NCBI GenBank assembly: GCA_052139695.1
Contig: JBKQWF010000307.1
Location: forward strand, 62,001-126,000
Length of the DNA stretch: 64,000 nucleotides
Reading direction: 5' to 3'
Origin: PLGF01 sp052139695
GTDB taxonomy: Bacteria > Verrucomicrobiota > Verrucomicrobiia > Limisphaerales > Palsa-1400
Numbering within the stretch: position 1 is the first letter of the stretch; every line of letters starts with the position of its first letter. Under the pieces are notes generated by a model. That model worked only from the letters and a program-made list of their open reading frames with translations, made no database searches and was not told where the DNA came from. Below, one piece after another: positions 26,101 to 36,200 of the stretch. The position numbers were made by a program, and so were the translations under genes.

Positions 26101-27530
26101 TCCAACAGCTCCGGCAATTCCCCGCCAAAGCGCACGTGCCCCATCAGACAGATGCGGCTGCCGGGGTCGGGCACGTCGGCGGTTGAATCCAGCGCGAACA
26201 TCTGAAATCCCGTTTCATCCAGCAGACCCATGGAATTCGCGGTCCGGCTGACAATCACGCCCTCCAGGTTTACCCTGACCGGGCGGACAGAAAGCGAGGG
26301 AGCGGAGGACGCGGTCGTTTTTTTCATGGCCGCGACGACCGGGTCGAGGCCGCGGAGATTGATCACGGGCAAGCCCTCCACCTCGGGAATACATTGCCAT
26401 TGGATCCAATTGGGCTTTTCCGGAGTACAGGGGTCGAAAGAGAGCCATTTGGTCTTGGCGTCGCCGTCAAAAGCCATTTCGGCGGATTCTTGTGGTGGAT
26501 TGTCAGTCTGGGCGGAGACGACCAGGGAGTATGGTGTGACGTCGTCACGCGCCGCATAGATCGGCTCCACTTCCGCAATTTGCACTGTTTGACCCGGCCC
26601 AAACGTATTGTCGATTTTAAGCTGGTAGAGGGCAAACGTGCAGGAATTGGTCAAGGTGAACACCCGGCGCTTGAAGCGGGTGGCGAATCGTTCTTGATGA
26701 CGTATGTCGAGGACCTTCCACGTGCCGCCTCCGTCATCGGAGCCGAGCAGGCGCCAATCGGACGGGTCGCGCTGAGGGACATCGTTGGCTGAAGTCAGCG
26801 CGTAACCAACCAGCCGCCGTGGTTTGGCAAGGCCCGCCGTCAAATTGGACAAAATGCCGGGTCCTTTCTCCAGGAGCAGATCGTGGGTGGCTGCGAGACG
26901 GGCGCGCATTCCAAATTGGCTGATGTTCGTGATGAGAATGGCGGTTTCAGCACGGTGGACGTACTGGCACTGAATCCAGCAGCCGCCTGGTTCGCTCGCC
27001 CCAAAATCGACCCAGCGCGTGCGCAAATCGTTGTCAAAGGCGTTCTCCGGGAGGCCGGTCAACGGGTGAGGATGCGAGGATGTGATCAACGTTCCCACGG
27101 CGGACTCGTTGGTCACGCCCACGAGCGGCCCGAGCAGTTCGATTTCCGCCAGTTGCGCTTGCCATTGCTCCGGGTTTGGGTCGTCCAGCTCCGCATTGAC
27201 GCGCGTGATCTTTAATTGATAGATGTTGAAAGCCGTCGGGTTGGCCACCTCAAAGACGCGTCTCTCGTGGCGTTTGCTAAAGAGCTGGTTCGTCTCGGCG
27301 TCCAGGGTGGTCCAGGATTCGCCGCCGTTGGTTGAGCCGAGGAGGAGCCAATCCCTGGGATCGTAGTAGCTGTAGTCGTGGGTGGATGTCAGGGCATAAT
27401 GGGTGACGATTCGTTCTGGCAAAGGATCAGATTGGGCCAGGGCAGGCTCACCCGTGGCCAGGAGGATGAACAGAGCCGCGACCCGCGGGCAGTGGCTTCG
27501 GTATAATATGTTCAGGGTGTCTCGAAACAC
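23151..27530 (-). CDS. Sensor histidine kinase with discoidin-like and OB-fold ectodomains
   Basis: A 1459-residue membrane kinase. A signal peptide (to about residue 33, ending EPALAQ) is followed by two F5/8-type (discoidin-like) modules (about 38-160 and 235-375), both with YALTS...DPRDWLLLGS-type strands. Several OB-fold-like repeats follow (about 410-1080), recognisable by strands such as VRIRGVITYIDLGLSTFYLQ and TAGIVTYKAPDMLFVQDG. One membrane segment lies near residue 1105, then a coiled coil, the phospho-acceptor box GVLHNVGNVLNSV near 1190 and a HATPase domain (DNGVGIPPENLTRIF, HGFGLHSGALAAKELGG) near 1390. It starts with GTG, four bases after the preceding kinase gene on the same strand. 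No receiver domain or response regulator adjoins it. The ectodomain suggests carbohydrate or surface sensing. Confidence 0.88.
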   Translation of the reverse strand: MFRDTLNILYRSHCPRVAALFILLATGEPALAQSDPLPERIVTHYALTSTHDYSYYDPRDWLLLGSTNGGESWTTLDAETNQLFSKRHERRVFEVANPTAFNIYQLKITRVNAELDDPNPEQWQAQLAEIELLGPLVGVTNESAVGTLITSSHPHPLTGLPENAFDNDLRTRWVDFGASEPGGCWIQCQYVHRAETAILITNISQFGMRARLAATHDLLLEKGPGILSNLTAGLAKPRRLVGYALTSANDVPQRDPSDWRLLGSDDGGGTWKVLDIRHQERFATRFKRRVFTLTNSCTFALYQLKIDNTFGPGQTVQIAEVEPIYAARDDVTPYSLVVSAQTDNPPQESAEMAFDGDAKTKWLSFDPCTPEKPNWIQWQCIPEVEGLPVINLRGLDPVVAAMKKTTASSAPSLSVRPVRVNLEGVIVSRTANSMGLLDETGFQMFALDSTADVPDPGSRICLMGHVRFGGELPELLDREIDPLDSLEEAGTVNAEQLFKNDQTFLTGAAEGTATTISQGRYYTTIRLADPKRTASLRVKILNPGNVPLTALTRQALTVHGVIQPVFDDQGRRVAGTIWAASPDDVAVTPRERGRRRTLSVEEICRANNHSSGYVHVRGTLVQKKPDGTFILGQGTNRLVAHGQQKLDVPIGAVANFIGCLTHEGNRPVLYFACAQAVENKSAVASKDEKSAALDPQGVATDIWQVNELIKNNPARRFPVRIRGVITYIDLGLSTFYLQNGSNGIPVEGSLKAGLYPLLEQEGTYVEIQGLVKNGILSCAAAATVLGKGRIPEPLRHSWDYMMTGRDDGVWVQVEGVVTAFEKQRLTLAIAGGEIIVWVNQMDKDVQQRLLGSLVRVSGICGAVVNSRNQRLGLRLLVPSGEYVELVTALSDNPFDLSTKAIGKVMQLDEDNASLATQLVKTAGIVTYKAPDMLFVQDGEDGIRVLPREETPVEPGDAVEVVGLAEPDGFSPKLAQALLRKVSHGPLPAPKALDLLALNQDNTLSGKDATRGWIEATYLGMSANDSLQVLRFRPDKSETTFSAFLPATDAAMPSIPPGSRVRVEGVFKAKTDIVPDFGQVITSFEVYLNSPADLTVLARPPWWNARHTVWVLGGLALVLLLALEWVRSLRSKVARRTRQLSEEVEERRRTGAKLEAEIAEREKMQIEMQRTHDELLTASRKAGMAEVAIGVLHNVGNVLNSVNVSSSLVSEKIRASKISHVSKLSTLLQENAQDLPGFFDSPKGRQVPAYLSDLSALLSREHGEIVHELRSLTSNVEHIKEIIAVQQSYARVSGVFEEIQMTDLLEDTLRMNESSFDRHDIKVVREYGVLPPVCTDKHKVLQILINLLRNAKFACNTSGRTDKRIVLKAINGEGRVKIAIADNGVGIPPENLTRIFQHGFTTRKDGHGFGLHSGALAAKELGGSLTVQSEGAGRGAIFTLELPCRPPAINQQKKALDQAA

Positions 27531-27534
27531 AACA

Positions 27535-30500
27535 TTATCCGGCCCGGACCGTCTCCGTGCCTGCTGGGGCAGGGGACAAACTGGCAGGCCGTCCTTTTAT
27601 CAGGGTGGCGCTGGAGGGGGAGTTTGAGTGCTCCGATGGAGTCGGGCGCCCCGGGTTGGCGGCAGCCAGGGCTTGAAGTTGCACCGGCAGCTCCAGGATG
27701 AAGGTCGCTCCTTCATCCGGGCCATCACTGTGTGCCACCAGCGTCCCCCCCAAATCCTGAGCGGTTAGAGCGCCACTGTGCAAGCCAAAACCATGACCGT
27801 CCTTTTGCGTGGTGAACCCATGCGAAAAAATGCGGGTCAGATTTTCCGGCGGAATGCCAATGCCGTTGTCGGCCACTTCCAAGCGGATGCCGCGTTCACC
27901 CTGGGGGCGGATACGGACCGTGACGCGGCCGGATCTGCCTCTGCTCTGGCTGCAGGCGCGCTTGGCGTTTTGCAGGAGATTAATGAGGATTTGCAGAACT
28001 TTATGTTTGTCAACGAGGAGAGGCGGCGCTTTTTCAAAGTCACGAATGATCTCAACTTCGTGGGAATGATAACTGGCCTGGTTCATTTTGATGGCCGTTT
28101 CCATGATTTCGGATGGCTGGACCGATTCAAGGACGCCGACCCTATGGGCATTGGCCTGTTGCACGGCCACAATTTCATTGATGTGCTCGATGTTGCCGAG
28201 GAGTGAGCGCAATTCTTCGACCAAATGCTTCCGTTCCCCCGCCAGATGATCATCGAGGCTGGCGAGGAAGGCGGGCAGATTCCTGCCCCTTTCATCGCGC
28301 GTGATGAAGTCAGCCAGATCGGTTTTGTGTTGCTCCAGCAGTTGGACGACCTTGGCGAGGGTGGCAGCGCGGGAAGAGCGCAGGGCATTGACCACGAGAT
28401 TGGCGGAAACATTGACACTGTTGAGGACATTGCCCACGTTGTGCAGCACTCCAGTGGCCACTTCCGCCATGCCCGCCTGACGGGAGGCGGCCATCAATTG
28501 CTGGTGCGTTTGCTCGATTTCCAATTCCATCTGCTTGCGCGCCGTGATGTCGCGGAACATCCATATCCTGCCGTAATATCGGCCGTCTTTGCCGATGACG
28601 GAGGAAGAGTAGCGGTCGAGCACGGTGCCATTCTTGAGCTCGACCTCGCGACGGTCCTTCACCCCGGGATGCGCGTAAAGGTGGTTGACATCGTCCAGGA
28701 ATTCTTCCGGATTCTTGGCCATATTCATGACAAAGCGGGCCTGTTCGGCGTCGTCGTTTCCCGCCGTCAATGAAGCGGGGATTTGCCACAAATCGATCGC
28801 CTGCTTGTTTTGCAGGATTTTTCTCCGATCGTTGCCGACGACGAGAATCCCGTCCAAAGAAGATTCCACCAAGGCTTCAAAGAAGGCCGTCTTGCCGCGA
28901 AGTTCCTCCTCTGCCTGGCGGCGTTCCGTAATATCGGCCAGACCGCAAACGGCACCGATAATCGTGCCGTCCTTATCGCTCACCGGAGCGAAGGCACCCT
29001 GGCCAATCACCTTGGCGCCGTTGGGCAGGGTGTATTCATGGACGAATGGCTCCGCCCTGCCGGCCAGGCAATTGGCGATGAAGCCCTGCTGTTTCACGCA
29101 GATTTCAACCGGCATCACTTCCTTGAAATGCCGCCCCTCGATTTGGGAAAGAGGCTTGCCAAAGAAGGTGCTGACCAGATTATTCGCGAAAACCACCTTC
29201 CCGTTTTTGTCGATGCAGGCGATGTACATCGGCAGGGCGTCGATCATGGTGCGCAAGAGTCTCTGTTCAGCACGCAAGGCTTCTTCCGCCCGTTCGCCGG
29301 CCCGGATTTCGACCGCGAGCGCGCTGTTTGCCGCTGCCAATTCAGCGGTCCGCAGCCGGACTTTGGAGTCCAACAGGTCATTGGCGGCCTTGAGCTTGCG
29401 CTCCTTCTTTTCACCCCGTTGGGCCAGCCAGCGATAGAGGAGACCGATGCCGCCTGCCCCAAGCAGCGCGCAAATGGCAAAGAACCACGTCGTTTGGAAA
29501 AAGGCCGGCGGCAGTTCAACCTCAAAAGTATCGCCCGTTGTGTTCCAGAGGCCATCGGCATTGCAAGCTTGAACGCGAAAGGAGTATTTGCCGGGTTTCA
29601 AATTGTCGTAAACGACCGAGCGGCGGCCGTCGGCGTCCACCCACTCCTTATCGAAGCCAGCCAACTGATAGCGCAGCTTCATTCTCTGCGGGGCGATGTA
29701 GCTTAAGGCCGTAAAATGAAATTCCATTTGACCGTTGCCGCCGCGGAGGGCGGGAACCTGGCGGTTCTCCACCTCGATTCCATCGATGCGGATTTTTTCA
29801 ATGTGAACCGGCGGAACAACGCGGTTGGTCATGAGGTGGGCCGGGTCGATCATCACCAGGCCCCGGAGATTGGGGATCCAAATCCGGCCGTCCGCCGTCT
29901 TGCAGGCGACCGGCTCCTGGAAGGAACGGCCCGCGACTTTGGCGGATTCCAAGCCATCAAAGAGCATGTATTCGATGCGCGGCAGCTTTCCATCGGCGAA
30001 CTCGTTAAGGTCCTGCCGGCTGGCTTTGAGGATGCCGCTGCTGGTATCCATCCAGAAATCACCACGGTCGTCGGGGACGATGGCATAAACGGTATTGCCG
30101 GGCAGTCCATGTTCCGGGGTTAAGTTCTTGATCTGGTTGTTTTTCAGGCGGGCGATGCCATTGGCCAGGCCTGCCCAAAGAGCGTCATCCTCGTCTTGAA
30201 AAACCCAGTTGACACGGTTGTCTGCCAGACCCTCGTTGCTGGACCATTGTTGGAATTCTCCGTTCCGCAGGCGGAAAATGCCGTTATTACTCGCCACCCA
30301 AAGCGTGCCGTCGCGAGCCACGTAAAGGTTGTTGATCCAATAGAAAACCGGGGCGGCTTTGCCCGCGTAAGAGTAAGGCAGGAATTGGCCATTCTTAACG
30401 CGATAGAGCTGGTCAGAAATGGCCAGCAGCACGCTTTCAGCATCTTCCGCGAGAGCCGAGGGAAACTCTTCATTGGTGTAGGTTCGAACCACCTTTTCGC

Positions 30501-31698
30501 CGGAAAACACGAGTAATTGCTTTTGGTCATCCACCAGATAAAGGTCGCCATTACTGGCTTCGAAGACCCGCTTCATCCATCGATGGGGCAGCGAGGGATT
30601 CTGGGCAAAATTGGTCATGGTGTGTCCATCAAAGAAGCCCAGGCCCGTGTCTGTAGTGATCCAAAGTCCACCCGTCCGGGAATTGCACAGGGAAACGGCG
30701 GAGCCGTAGGGCAAACCCTCGTGGGTTGAATAGATGGGGAATTTTACGTCGGCGATCTGGCTCAGGCCGAGACGCGTGCCGACCCACAGGCTGCCTTCAT
30801 GGTCTTCATAGAGACTGGTGACAGAATCGTCCACCAGGCCATCCGCCTTGCGGAGGAAAGTGAATTCACCTCCCTGGTAGCGCGCCAAACCGCCGCCCGC
30901 GGTTCCAACCCAAACGACGTTATGCCGGTCCATCAGGAGGGCATCGACCTCCCCGAGGAAGTCGAAGTTTGGTTTTGGCTGGAAACTCGAATTATAGCAG
31001 CGCAGCCTTCTTTGAGTGCCGACCCATATCTGGCCTTCGGCATCCTCCAAGACCGAACGGATGTTTTCCTTTTTGAGGGAGTCATCAGGGAAAAGACACA
31101 GCTTTCCGGCCTGCCAGTACCATAACCCGCGCTCGACTGTTCCAATCCAAAGTCTGCCCTGAGGGCCTTCGGAAAAACTCAAATAATCACCGAGGTTTTC
31201 GCCAAAGAACGTCTGGCGAGCCCCTTCCTTTTCCATGAGCCATCGGCTCACCCCAGAATGACTTGCGGTCCAGACGGCGCCATCGGAGGCCTCAAAAGCC
31301 GAAGTGACACTCTGTGCAGCCGTCGGCCACAACTTATGGCCGTCGTAAAGACCAAAGCCGCTTTCGCCTAACGCCGCCCACAAGCCGCCGGCTTTCCCCG
31401 CGCAAAGGCTCTTTATGTCGCGGCCCGCCGTTTGCTGGCCTGCAAGAGGACATGGCTTGAATCCCATCCCGTCAAACTGGTACAAGCCCTTTTGGGTGCC
31501 CAGCCAGAGATAACCGTCCCGTGTTTGGGCCACAGAGATGATGAGGTCGGCAGGCAGTCCGTTTTGCCCCGTCCAATTCTGGCAATTGTATTGGAAGAGG
31601 GACTTTGCCGGGTCCAAGGCCTGCAACGTCCCGGTCGAAAGCAGGAAGGCGCAAATCAGCGCTTTCCGCCATCGCGGTATCTTCCGGTTCGCCTGCAT
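27535..31698 (-). CDS. Two-component sensor kinase with beta-propeller (Reg_prop) ectodomain and PAS domains
   Basis: A 1387-residue kinase. After a signal peptide (to about residue 27) come repeated Reg_prop blades (TRDGYLWLGTQKGLYQFDG, DAEGQIWVGTQRRLR, DHEGSLWVGTRLGLSQI and others) to about residue 620. A Y_Y_Y domain follows (YQLAGFDKEWVDA, LKPGKYSFRVQACN), then a membrane segment near 746, a coiled coil, two PAS domains (about 815-915 and 930-1055), the box GVLHNVGNVLNSVNVS near 1086 and a HATPase domain (about 1215-1340). The ectodomain is like that of polysaccharide-sensing hybrid kinases of Bacteroidetes, but no receiver or HTH domain is fused. It is the first gene of a two-kinase operon. 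Confidence 0.92.
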   Translation of the reverse strand: MQANRKIPRWRKALICAFLLSTGTLQALDPAKSLFQYNCQNWTGQNGLPADLIISVAQTRDGYLWLGTQKGLYQFDGMGFKPCPLAGQQTAGRDIKSLCAGKAGGLWAALGESGFGLYDGHKLWPTAAQSVTSAFEASDGAVWTASHSGVSRWLMEKEGARQTFFGENLGDYLSFSEGPQGRLWIGTVERGLWYWQAGKLCLFPDDSLKKENIRSVLEDAEGQIWVGTQRRLRCYNSSFQPKPNFDFLGEVDALLMDRHNVVWVGTAGGGLARYQGGEFTFLRKADGLVDDSVTSLYEDHEGSLWVGTRLGLSQIADVKFPIYSTHEGLPYGSAVSLCNSRTGGLWITTDTGLGFFDGHTMTNFAQNPSLPHRWMKRVFEASNGDLYLVDDQKQLLVFSGEKVVRTYTNEEFPSALAEDAESVLLAISDQLYRVKNGQFLPYSYAGKAAPVFYWINNLYVARDGTLWVASNNGIFRLRNGEFQQWSSNEGLADNRVNWVFQDEDDALWAGLANGIARLKNNQIKNLTPEHGLPGNTVYAIVPDDRGDFWMDTSSGILKASRQDLNEFADGKLPRIEYMLFDGLESAKVAGRSFQEPVACKTADGRIWIPNLRGLVMIDPAHLMTNRVVPPVHIEKIRIDGIEVENRQVPALRGGNGQMEFHFTALSYIAPQRMKLRYQLAGFDKEWVDADGRRSVVYDNLKPGKYSFRVQACNADGLWNTTGDTFEVELPPAFFQTTWFFAICALLGAGGIGLLYRWLAQRGEKKERKLKAANDLLDSKVRLRTAELAAANSALAVEIRAGERAEEALRAEQRLLRTMIDALPMYIACIDKNGKVVFANNLVSTFFGKPLSQIEGRHFKEVMPVEICVKQQGFIANCLAGRAEPFVHEYTLPNGAKVIGQGAFAPVSDKDGTIIGAVCGLADITERRQAEEELRGKTAFFEALVESSLDGILVVGNDRRKILQNKQAIDLWQIPASLTAGNDDAEQARFVMNMAKNPEEFLDDVNHLYAHPGVKDRREVELKNGTVLDRYSSSVIGKDGRYYGRIWMFRDITARKQMELEIEQTHQQLMAASRQAGMAEVATGVLHNVGNVLNSVNVSANLVVNALRSSRAATLAKVVQLLEQHKTDLADFITRDERGRNLPAFLASLDDHLAGERKHLVEELRSLLGNIEHINEIVAVQQANAHRVGVLESVQPSEIMETAIKMNQASYHSHEVEIIRDFEKAPPLLVDKHKVLQILINLLQNAKRACSQSRGRSGRVTVRIRPQGERGIRLEVADNGIGIPPENLTRIFSHGFTTQKDGHGFGLHSGALTAQDLGGTLVAHSDGPDEGATFILELPVQLQALAAANPGRPTPSEHSNSPSSATLIKGRPASLSPAPAGTETVRAG

Positions 31699-31797
31699 AT
31701 TCTTATTAACATCGTCATTTTCAGCCTTCCGCTTGAATTTGGGTGGAGCGCCAGAATATCCGTCTTGACGAAATTTGCAGGAAGTTGAGTCTAGGGG

Positions 31798-33129
31798 ATG
31801 GAATTTAGCCTCCGTCCCCGGTCATCGTGCCAAATTGGCGCAGTGACGTTTCTTCTTGTCCTCGCTCACGCCGCGCAGGCCGGTGCTGCCGCGGACGCCC
31901 TGGCGGATTATGTCCACCGCCCGGATGACTCGTTCGCGTGGAAAAAGACCGGGCAACGACAAACGAATTCGCTTCAAGTGGTCGAGTTGGATTGCGTCTC
32001 ACAAACCTGGCATGGACAGCCCTGGCATCATCACTTGCTCCTGGCGCGGCCCGCCAAATTGCGCCACCCGGACATCGCCTTTCTCTTCATCACCGGCAGC
32101 GGCAAAGTGGAGCGCGAACTGGGCTTGCTGCAAACATTGGCTGATCGGGCCGGGGCCGTCGCCGCCGCGATTAGCGATGTTCCCAACCAACCACTCTATG
32201 ACGGACTCAAGGAAGATGATCTCATCGCCTATACTTTTGAGCACTATCTCGAGTCAAACGACCCGACCTGGCCCTTGCTCTTTCCCATGGTGAAATCGGC
32301 CGTGCGCGGAATGGACGCAATAACGGCCGAGGCCCAAGCCGATTTGGGCGGGCACATCACCCGTTTCCTGGTCGGAGGCGCATCGAAGCGCGGCTGGACG
32401 ACCTGGCTGACAGCCGCCGTGGACAGCCGGGTTGCGGCCATCGCGCCGATGGTCATCGACATGCTGAACATGAACGCTCAGGCGCAGTGGGCGCAGCAAA
32501 TGTATGGTGGGCAGAGCGAGCAGATTAACGCTTACACTAAACTCCATCTCACCGAGCGCATGGACCCGGCAATGGTGAGGTTGCGCGGCTGGGTGGACCC
32601 GTTCAGTTACCGCGCCCGCTACACGATGCCAAAACTGCTTTTGCTCGGCACGGACGATCCTTACTGGGTGGTTGATTCGCTGCGGCATTATTGGAATGAA
32701 CTTCCCGACCCGAAACTGGTTTTTCAAACGCCGAACGCCGGGCACGACCTTGCCGGTGGCAGCGAGGCCATTCCCGTCCTGGCCGCCTTTTTTCAGATGA
32801 TTGCCGATCACCAAACAACGCCTCGCATGACCTGGAAATTCAAATCTGAGCCGCCTGAATCCGCCACCGTGACCGTGAACTTGAGCCAGCCGGCGCAAGC
32901 GTTCAAGCTCTGGACGGCTGTTTCGACCAACCGCGACTTTCGCACCAGCACGTGGTCCAGCGCGGATTTGGCGGCGCCGGATGGGACCAATGTCACGGCA
33001 CAGGTGGAAAAGCCGGAGACAGGATTCCGCGCTTATTTGGTGGAAGCGGAAATGAAGGCCTCCACCGGTGACGATTACAAACTATCCACCGAAGCGCGCG
33101 TCATTCCGGATGGGCCGCCGGGGAAATGA
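31798..33129 (+). CDS. PhoPQ-activated pathogenicity-related protein (PqaA-like alpha/beta hydrolase)
   Basis: A 443-residue secreted protein with a signal peptide (about residues 1-32, ending AAQAGAA). The body matches the PhoPQ-related family: ALADYVHRPDDSFAWKK at the start, the nucleophile region FLVGGASKRGWTTWL, KLLLLGTDDPYW and TPNAGHDLAGG. Ser, Asp and His in these motifs fit an alpha/beta-hydrolase triad, although the family's substrate is not established. AGGAAG at 31779-31784 precedes the ATG by 13 bases. The gene is divergent from the propeller kinase with 99 bases between, so it may be controlled from the same region. It faces the nifJ gene at its 3' end. Confidence 0.9.
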   Translation: MEFSLRPRSSCQIGAVTFLLVLAHAAQAGAAADALADYVHRPDDSFAWKKTGQRQTNSLQVVELDCVSQTWHGQPWHHHLLLARPAKLRHPDIAFLFITGSGKVERELGLLQTLADRAGAVAAAISDVPNQPLYDGLKEDDLIAYTFEHYLESNDPTWPLLFPMVKSAVRGMDAITAEAQADLGGHITRFLVGGASKRGWTTWLTAAVDSRVAAIAPMVIDMLNMNAQAQWAQQMYGGQSEQINAYTKLHLTERMDPAMVRLRGWVDPFSYRARYTMPKLLLLGTDDPYWVVDSLRHYWNELPDPKLVFQTPNAGHDLAGGSEAIPVLAAFFQMIADHQTTPRMTWKFKSEPPESATVTVNLSQPAQAFKLWTAVSTNRDFRTSTWSSADLAAPDGTNVTAQVEKPETGFRAYLVEAEMKASTGDDYKLSTEARVIPDGPPGK

Positions 33130-33180
33130 CGGTTGCGGGAAAACTTTGTTGTTTAATTCTTAATCTCGGAGCCCTTTGAA

Positions 33181-33254
33181 TTATTTGGGCGGCGCAGCAG
33201 CGCCGCCCCACCATACTTGGGTAGGGCGCGCGCAGCCGCAACGCCCTCAAATAA
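33181..33254. repeat. Short palindromic element (MITE-like) between convergent genes
   Basis: The 74-base element has inverted termini TTATTTG (33181-33187) and CAAATAA (33248-33254). It contains a perfect hairpin, GGGCGGCGC (33187-33195), loop AGCA, GCGCCGCCC (33200-33208). It lies between the stops of the PqaA-like gene and nifJ and could serve as a bidirectional transcription barrier, although no T-tract follows. Confidence 0.7.
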
Positions 33255-33260
33255 ATCTGG

Positions 33261-36200
33261 CTATGATTTTGTCAGCGCTTCGGCGGCGGCGGGCGTCTTG
33301 GAAAGCTGTTCGTACTGTGCGAATTTTTTCAACACGTCGGCTTGCGCGATTTCGAGCAATTCCTTGCCACGCGCCGGATTTTTGCCGGCCAGCATTTGGA
33401 AACGGCGTTCCAGGGACCAGAGGTTTTCCAACGGCAGCTTGGGAGCGGCGGAATCCAGTCTCAATCCAGGCTTGCCTTCGGCCACCCGGCGCGGGTCAAA
33501 GCGATAGAGCGGCCAATAACCCGATTCCACAGCTACTCTTTGGTGCTCCAAGCCTTGACCAAGGTCGAAGCCGTGCTCGATGCAAGGGCCATAAGCAATG
33601 ATCAACGACGTGCCAGGATAGCTTTCGGCCTCTTCAAAAGCCTTCACAGTTTGAATGTCTTTGGCGCCCAAAGCCACCTGCGCGACGTAAGCCGTGCCAT
33701 ACGACATGGCGATCAGGCCAAGGTCCTTGCGGGCGGTGGCCTTGCCGGAGACAGCGAAGCGGGCGGCGGCCCCCAGCGGGGTCGCTTTGGATTGCTGGCC
33801 CCCGGTGTTGGAATAAACTTCTGTGTCAAGCACGAGAATATTCACGTTGGCGTTCATCGCGATGACGTGGTCCAGGCCGCCAAAACCGATATCATACGCC
33901 CAGCCGTCTCCGCCGACGATCCAGACGGACTTGCGGACGAGGCTATCGGCCAGGGCAAAAAGCCGGGAAGCGTCCATGCCCTCGATTTTTTCCAGGCGTT
34001 GGCGCAAGTCTTTGACCCTCACCCGTTGAGCGGCAATTTCGGCCTCGTTGGTTTGCGGCGCCTTGAGCAGTTCATCGACGAAACTATCACCCAATTTCGG
34101 GGCCAGGAGGCGGGCAAGGTGCCGCGCGAAGTCGGCTTGTTTTTCCAAGCCGATTCGCTGGCCCAAGCCGTATTCGGCATTGTCCTCGAAGAGTGAATTG
34201 GACCAGGCAGGGCCGCGTCCGTCGCCATTGACGGAGTAAGGCGTGGTCGGCAAATTGCCGCCGTAAATGGAAGAGCAGCCGGTGGCGTTGGCGATGACAA
34301 GACGGTCGCCATACATTTGGGTCAACAATTTGAGATAAGCCGTTTCTCCACAGCCGGAGCAGGCGCCGGAGAACTCGAAGAGCGGCTCCAGGAATTGGGT
34401 GCCTTTGACGTCCGCGGCCAGGCGCGTGCGGTCGGGCAACGGCAGGTTGAGGAAGAACTCAAAATTCCGATGCTCCTGCTCGCGCAGAGGTTGGGTCGGC
34501 GCCATGTTGAGCGCCTTGCGACCGGGCTCTGTCTTCGATTTGACAGGGCAGACGGCCTCGCACAAGGTGCAGCCGGTGCAATCTTCCGGCGAAACCTGGA
34601 GCGAATACTTCGATCCTTTCCATTCCTGCGAGCGGAAATCGACCGCCTTGAAGTTGGCCGGCGATCCGTCCAGCGAACTGGCGGGATAAAACTTGGCGCG
34701 AATGGCGGCGTGCGGACAAACGAAGACGCACTTGTTGCATTGAATGCAGATCGAGGAATCCCAAACTGGAATCTCCAAAGCGATGGAGCGCTTTTCCCAT
34801 TTGGCGGTGCTGGTGGGCCAGGTGCCATCAACCGGGAACGCGCTGACCGGCAGCAGATCGCCCTTGTTGGCCAGCATCGTGGCGGTGACGCGTTTGACGA
34901 AATCCGGCGCGTGCTCCGGGATGAAGGAAACCTGGTGCGGCGCGGCGGTGACGGCGGCGGGCAACTCCACTTCGTAGAGGGCGGCCAAAGTTTGATCGAC
35001 GGCGGCGAAGTTTTGCTGGACGACGGCGTCGCCTTTTCGGCCGTACGTTTTGCGGATGGCCTTTTTGATTTGGGCAATCGCTTCCTCGCGCGGCAGGACA
35101 TTGGAAATGGCGAAAAAGCACGTCTGCATGATCGTGTTGATTCGCCCGCCCATGCCTGTGGCCTTGGCCACCTGGTAGGCGTCGATCACGTAGCAGCGGA
35201 GCTTCCTGGCAATGATGGTGGCTTGCGTCTCAGCCGAGAACCGGTTCCAAACGTCCGCCGCGCCGTAAGGTGAATTGAGTAGAACGACGGCCCTTTCCGC
35301 CGCGCAGTCAAGGACGTTGTAACGGTCCAAAAAGCTCCATTGATGGCAGGCGACGAAATTGGCGCGTTTGACCAGGTAGGGCGCTTGAATGAGCTCGGGG
35401 CCGAAGCGCAAATGGGAAATGGTGACGGCGCCGGACTTCTTGGAGTCATAGACGAAGTAACCCTGGGCGTAAAGGTCTGTCTCTTCGCCGATAATCTTGA
35501 TCGAATTCTTGTTCGCGCCGACCGTTCCATCCGCTCCCAGGCCAAAGAAAACGGCTCGCACGGTATTGTCGGCTTCGATATCGAAATCCGGGTCCCAGGC
35601 GAGCGACTTGTGGCTCACATCGTCAAAGATTCCGATGGTGAAATGATTCAAGGGCTTGGGCAGTCTTAACTGGTCGAAAACCGACTTGACCATCGCCGGT
35701 GTGAACTCCTTGGAAGAAAGTCCGTAACGTCCGCCGACGACCAACGTTTCCCGGCCGAACCATGCCGTATCATGTGTCTCACGCAGGGCTGTGACCACGT
35801 CCATATAGAGCGGCTCGCCGATCGCGCCGGGTTCTTTTGTCCGATCCAGGACGGCGATTTTGCGCGTGGTTGGCGGCAGCGCTTCCAGGAATGCTTCGAC
35901 CGCAAAAGGCCGATACAAGCGCACGCGGAGAACGCCGACTTTTTCGCCGTGGCGGCTGAGCCATTGCGCGGTCTGTTGCGCGGTTTCTCCGCCCGAACCC
36001 ATGATGATGATGACACGGTCGGCTTCGGGATGACCAACATAGTCAAAGAGACGGTACTTGCGTCCGGAGACGGCCGCAAAACGATCCATGGTATCTTGGA
36101 CAAGGAGCGGCAGGCGCTCATAATAGGGATTGCAGGCTTCGCGGGCCTGGAAAAAGACGTCCGGGTTTTGCGCGGTGCCGCGCAGACGGGGATGGTCCGG

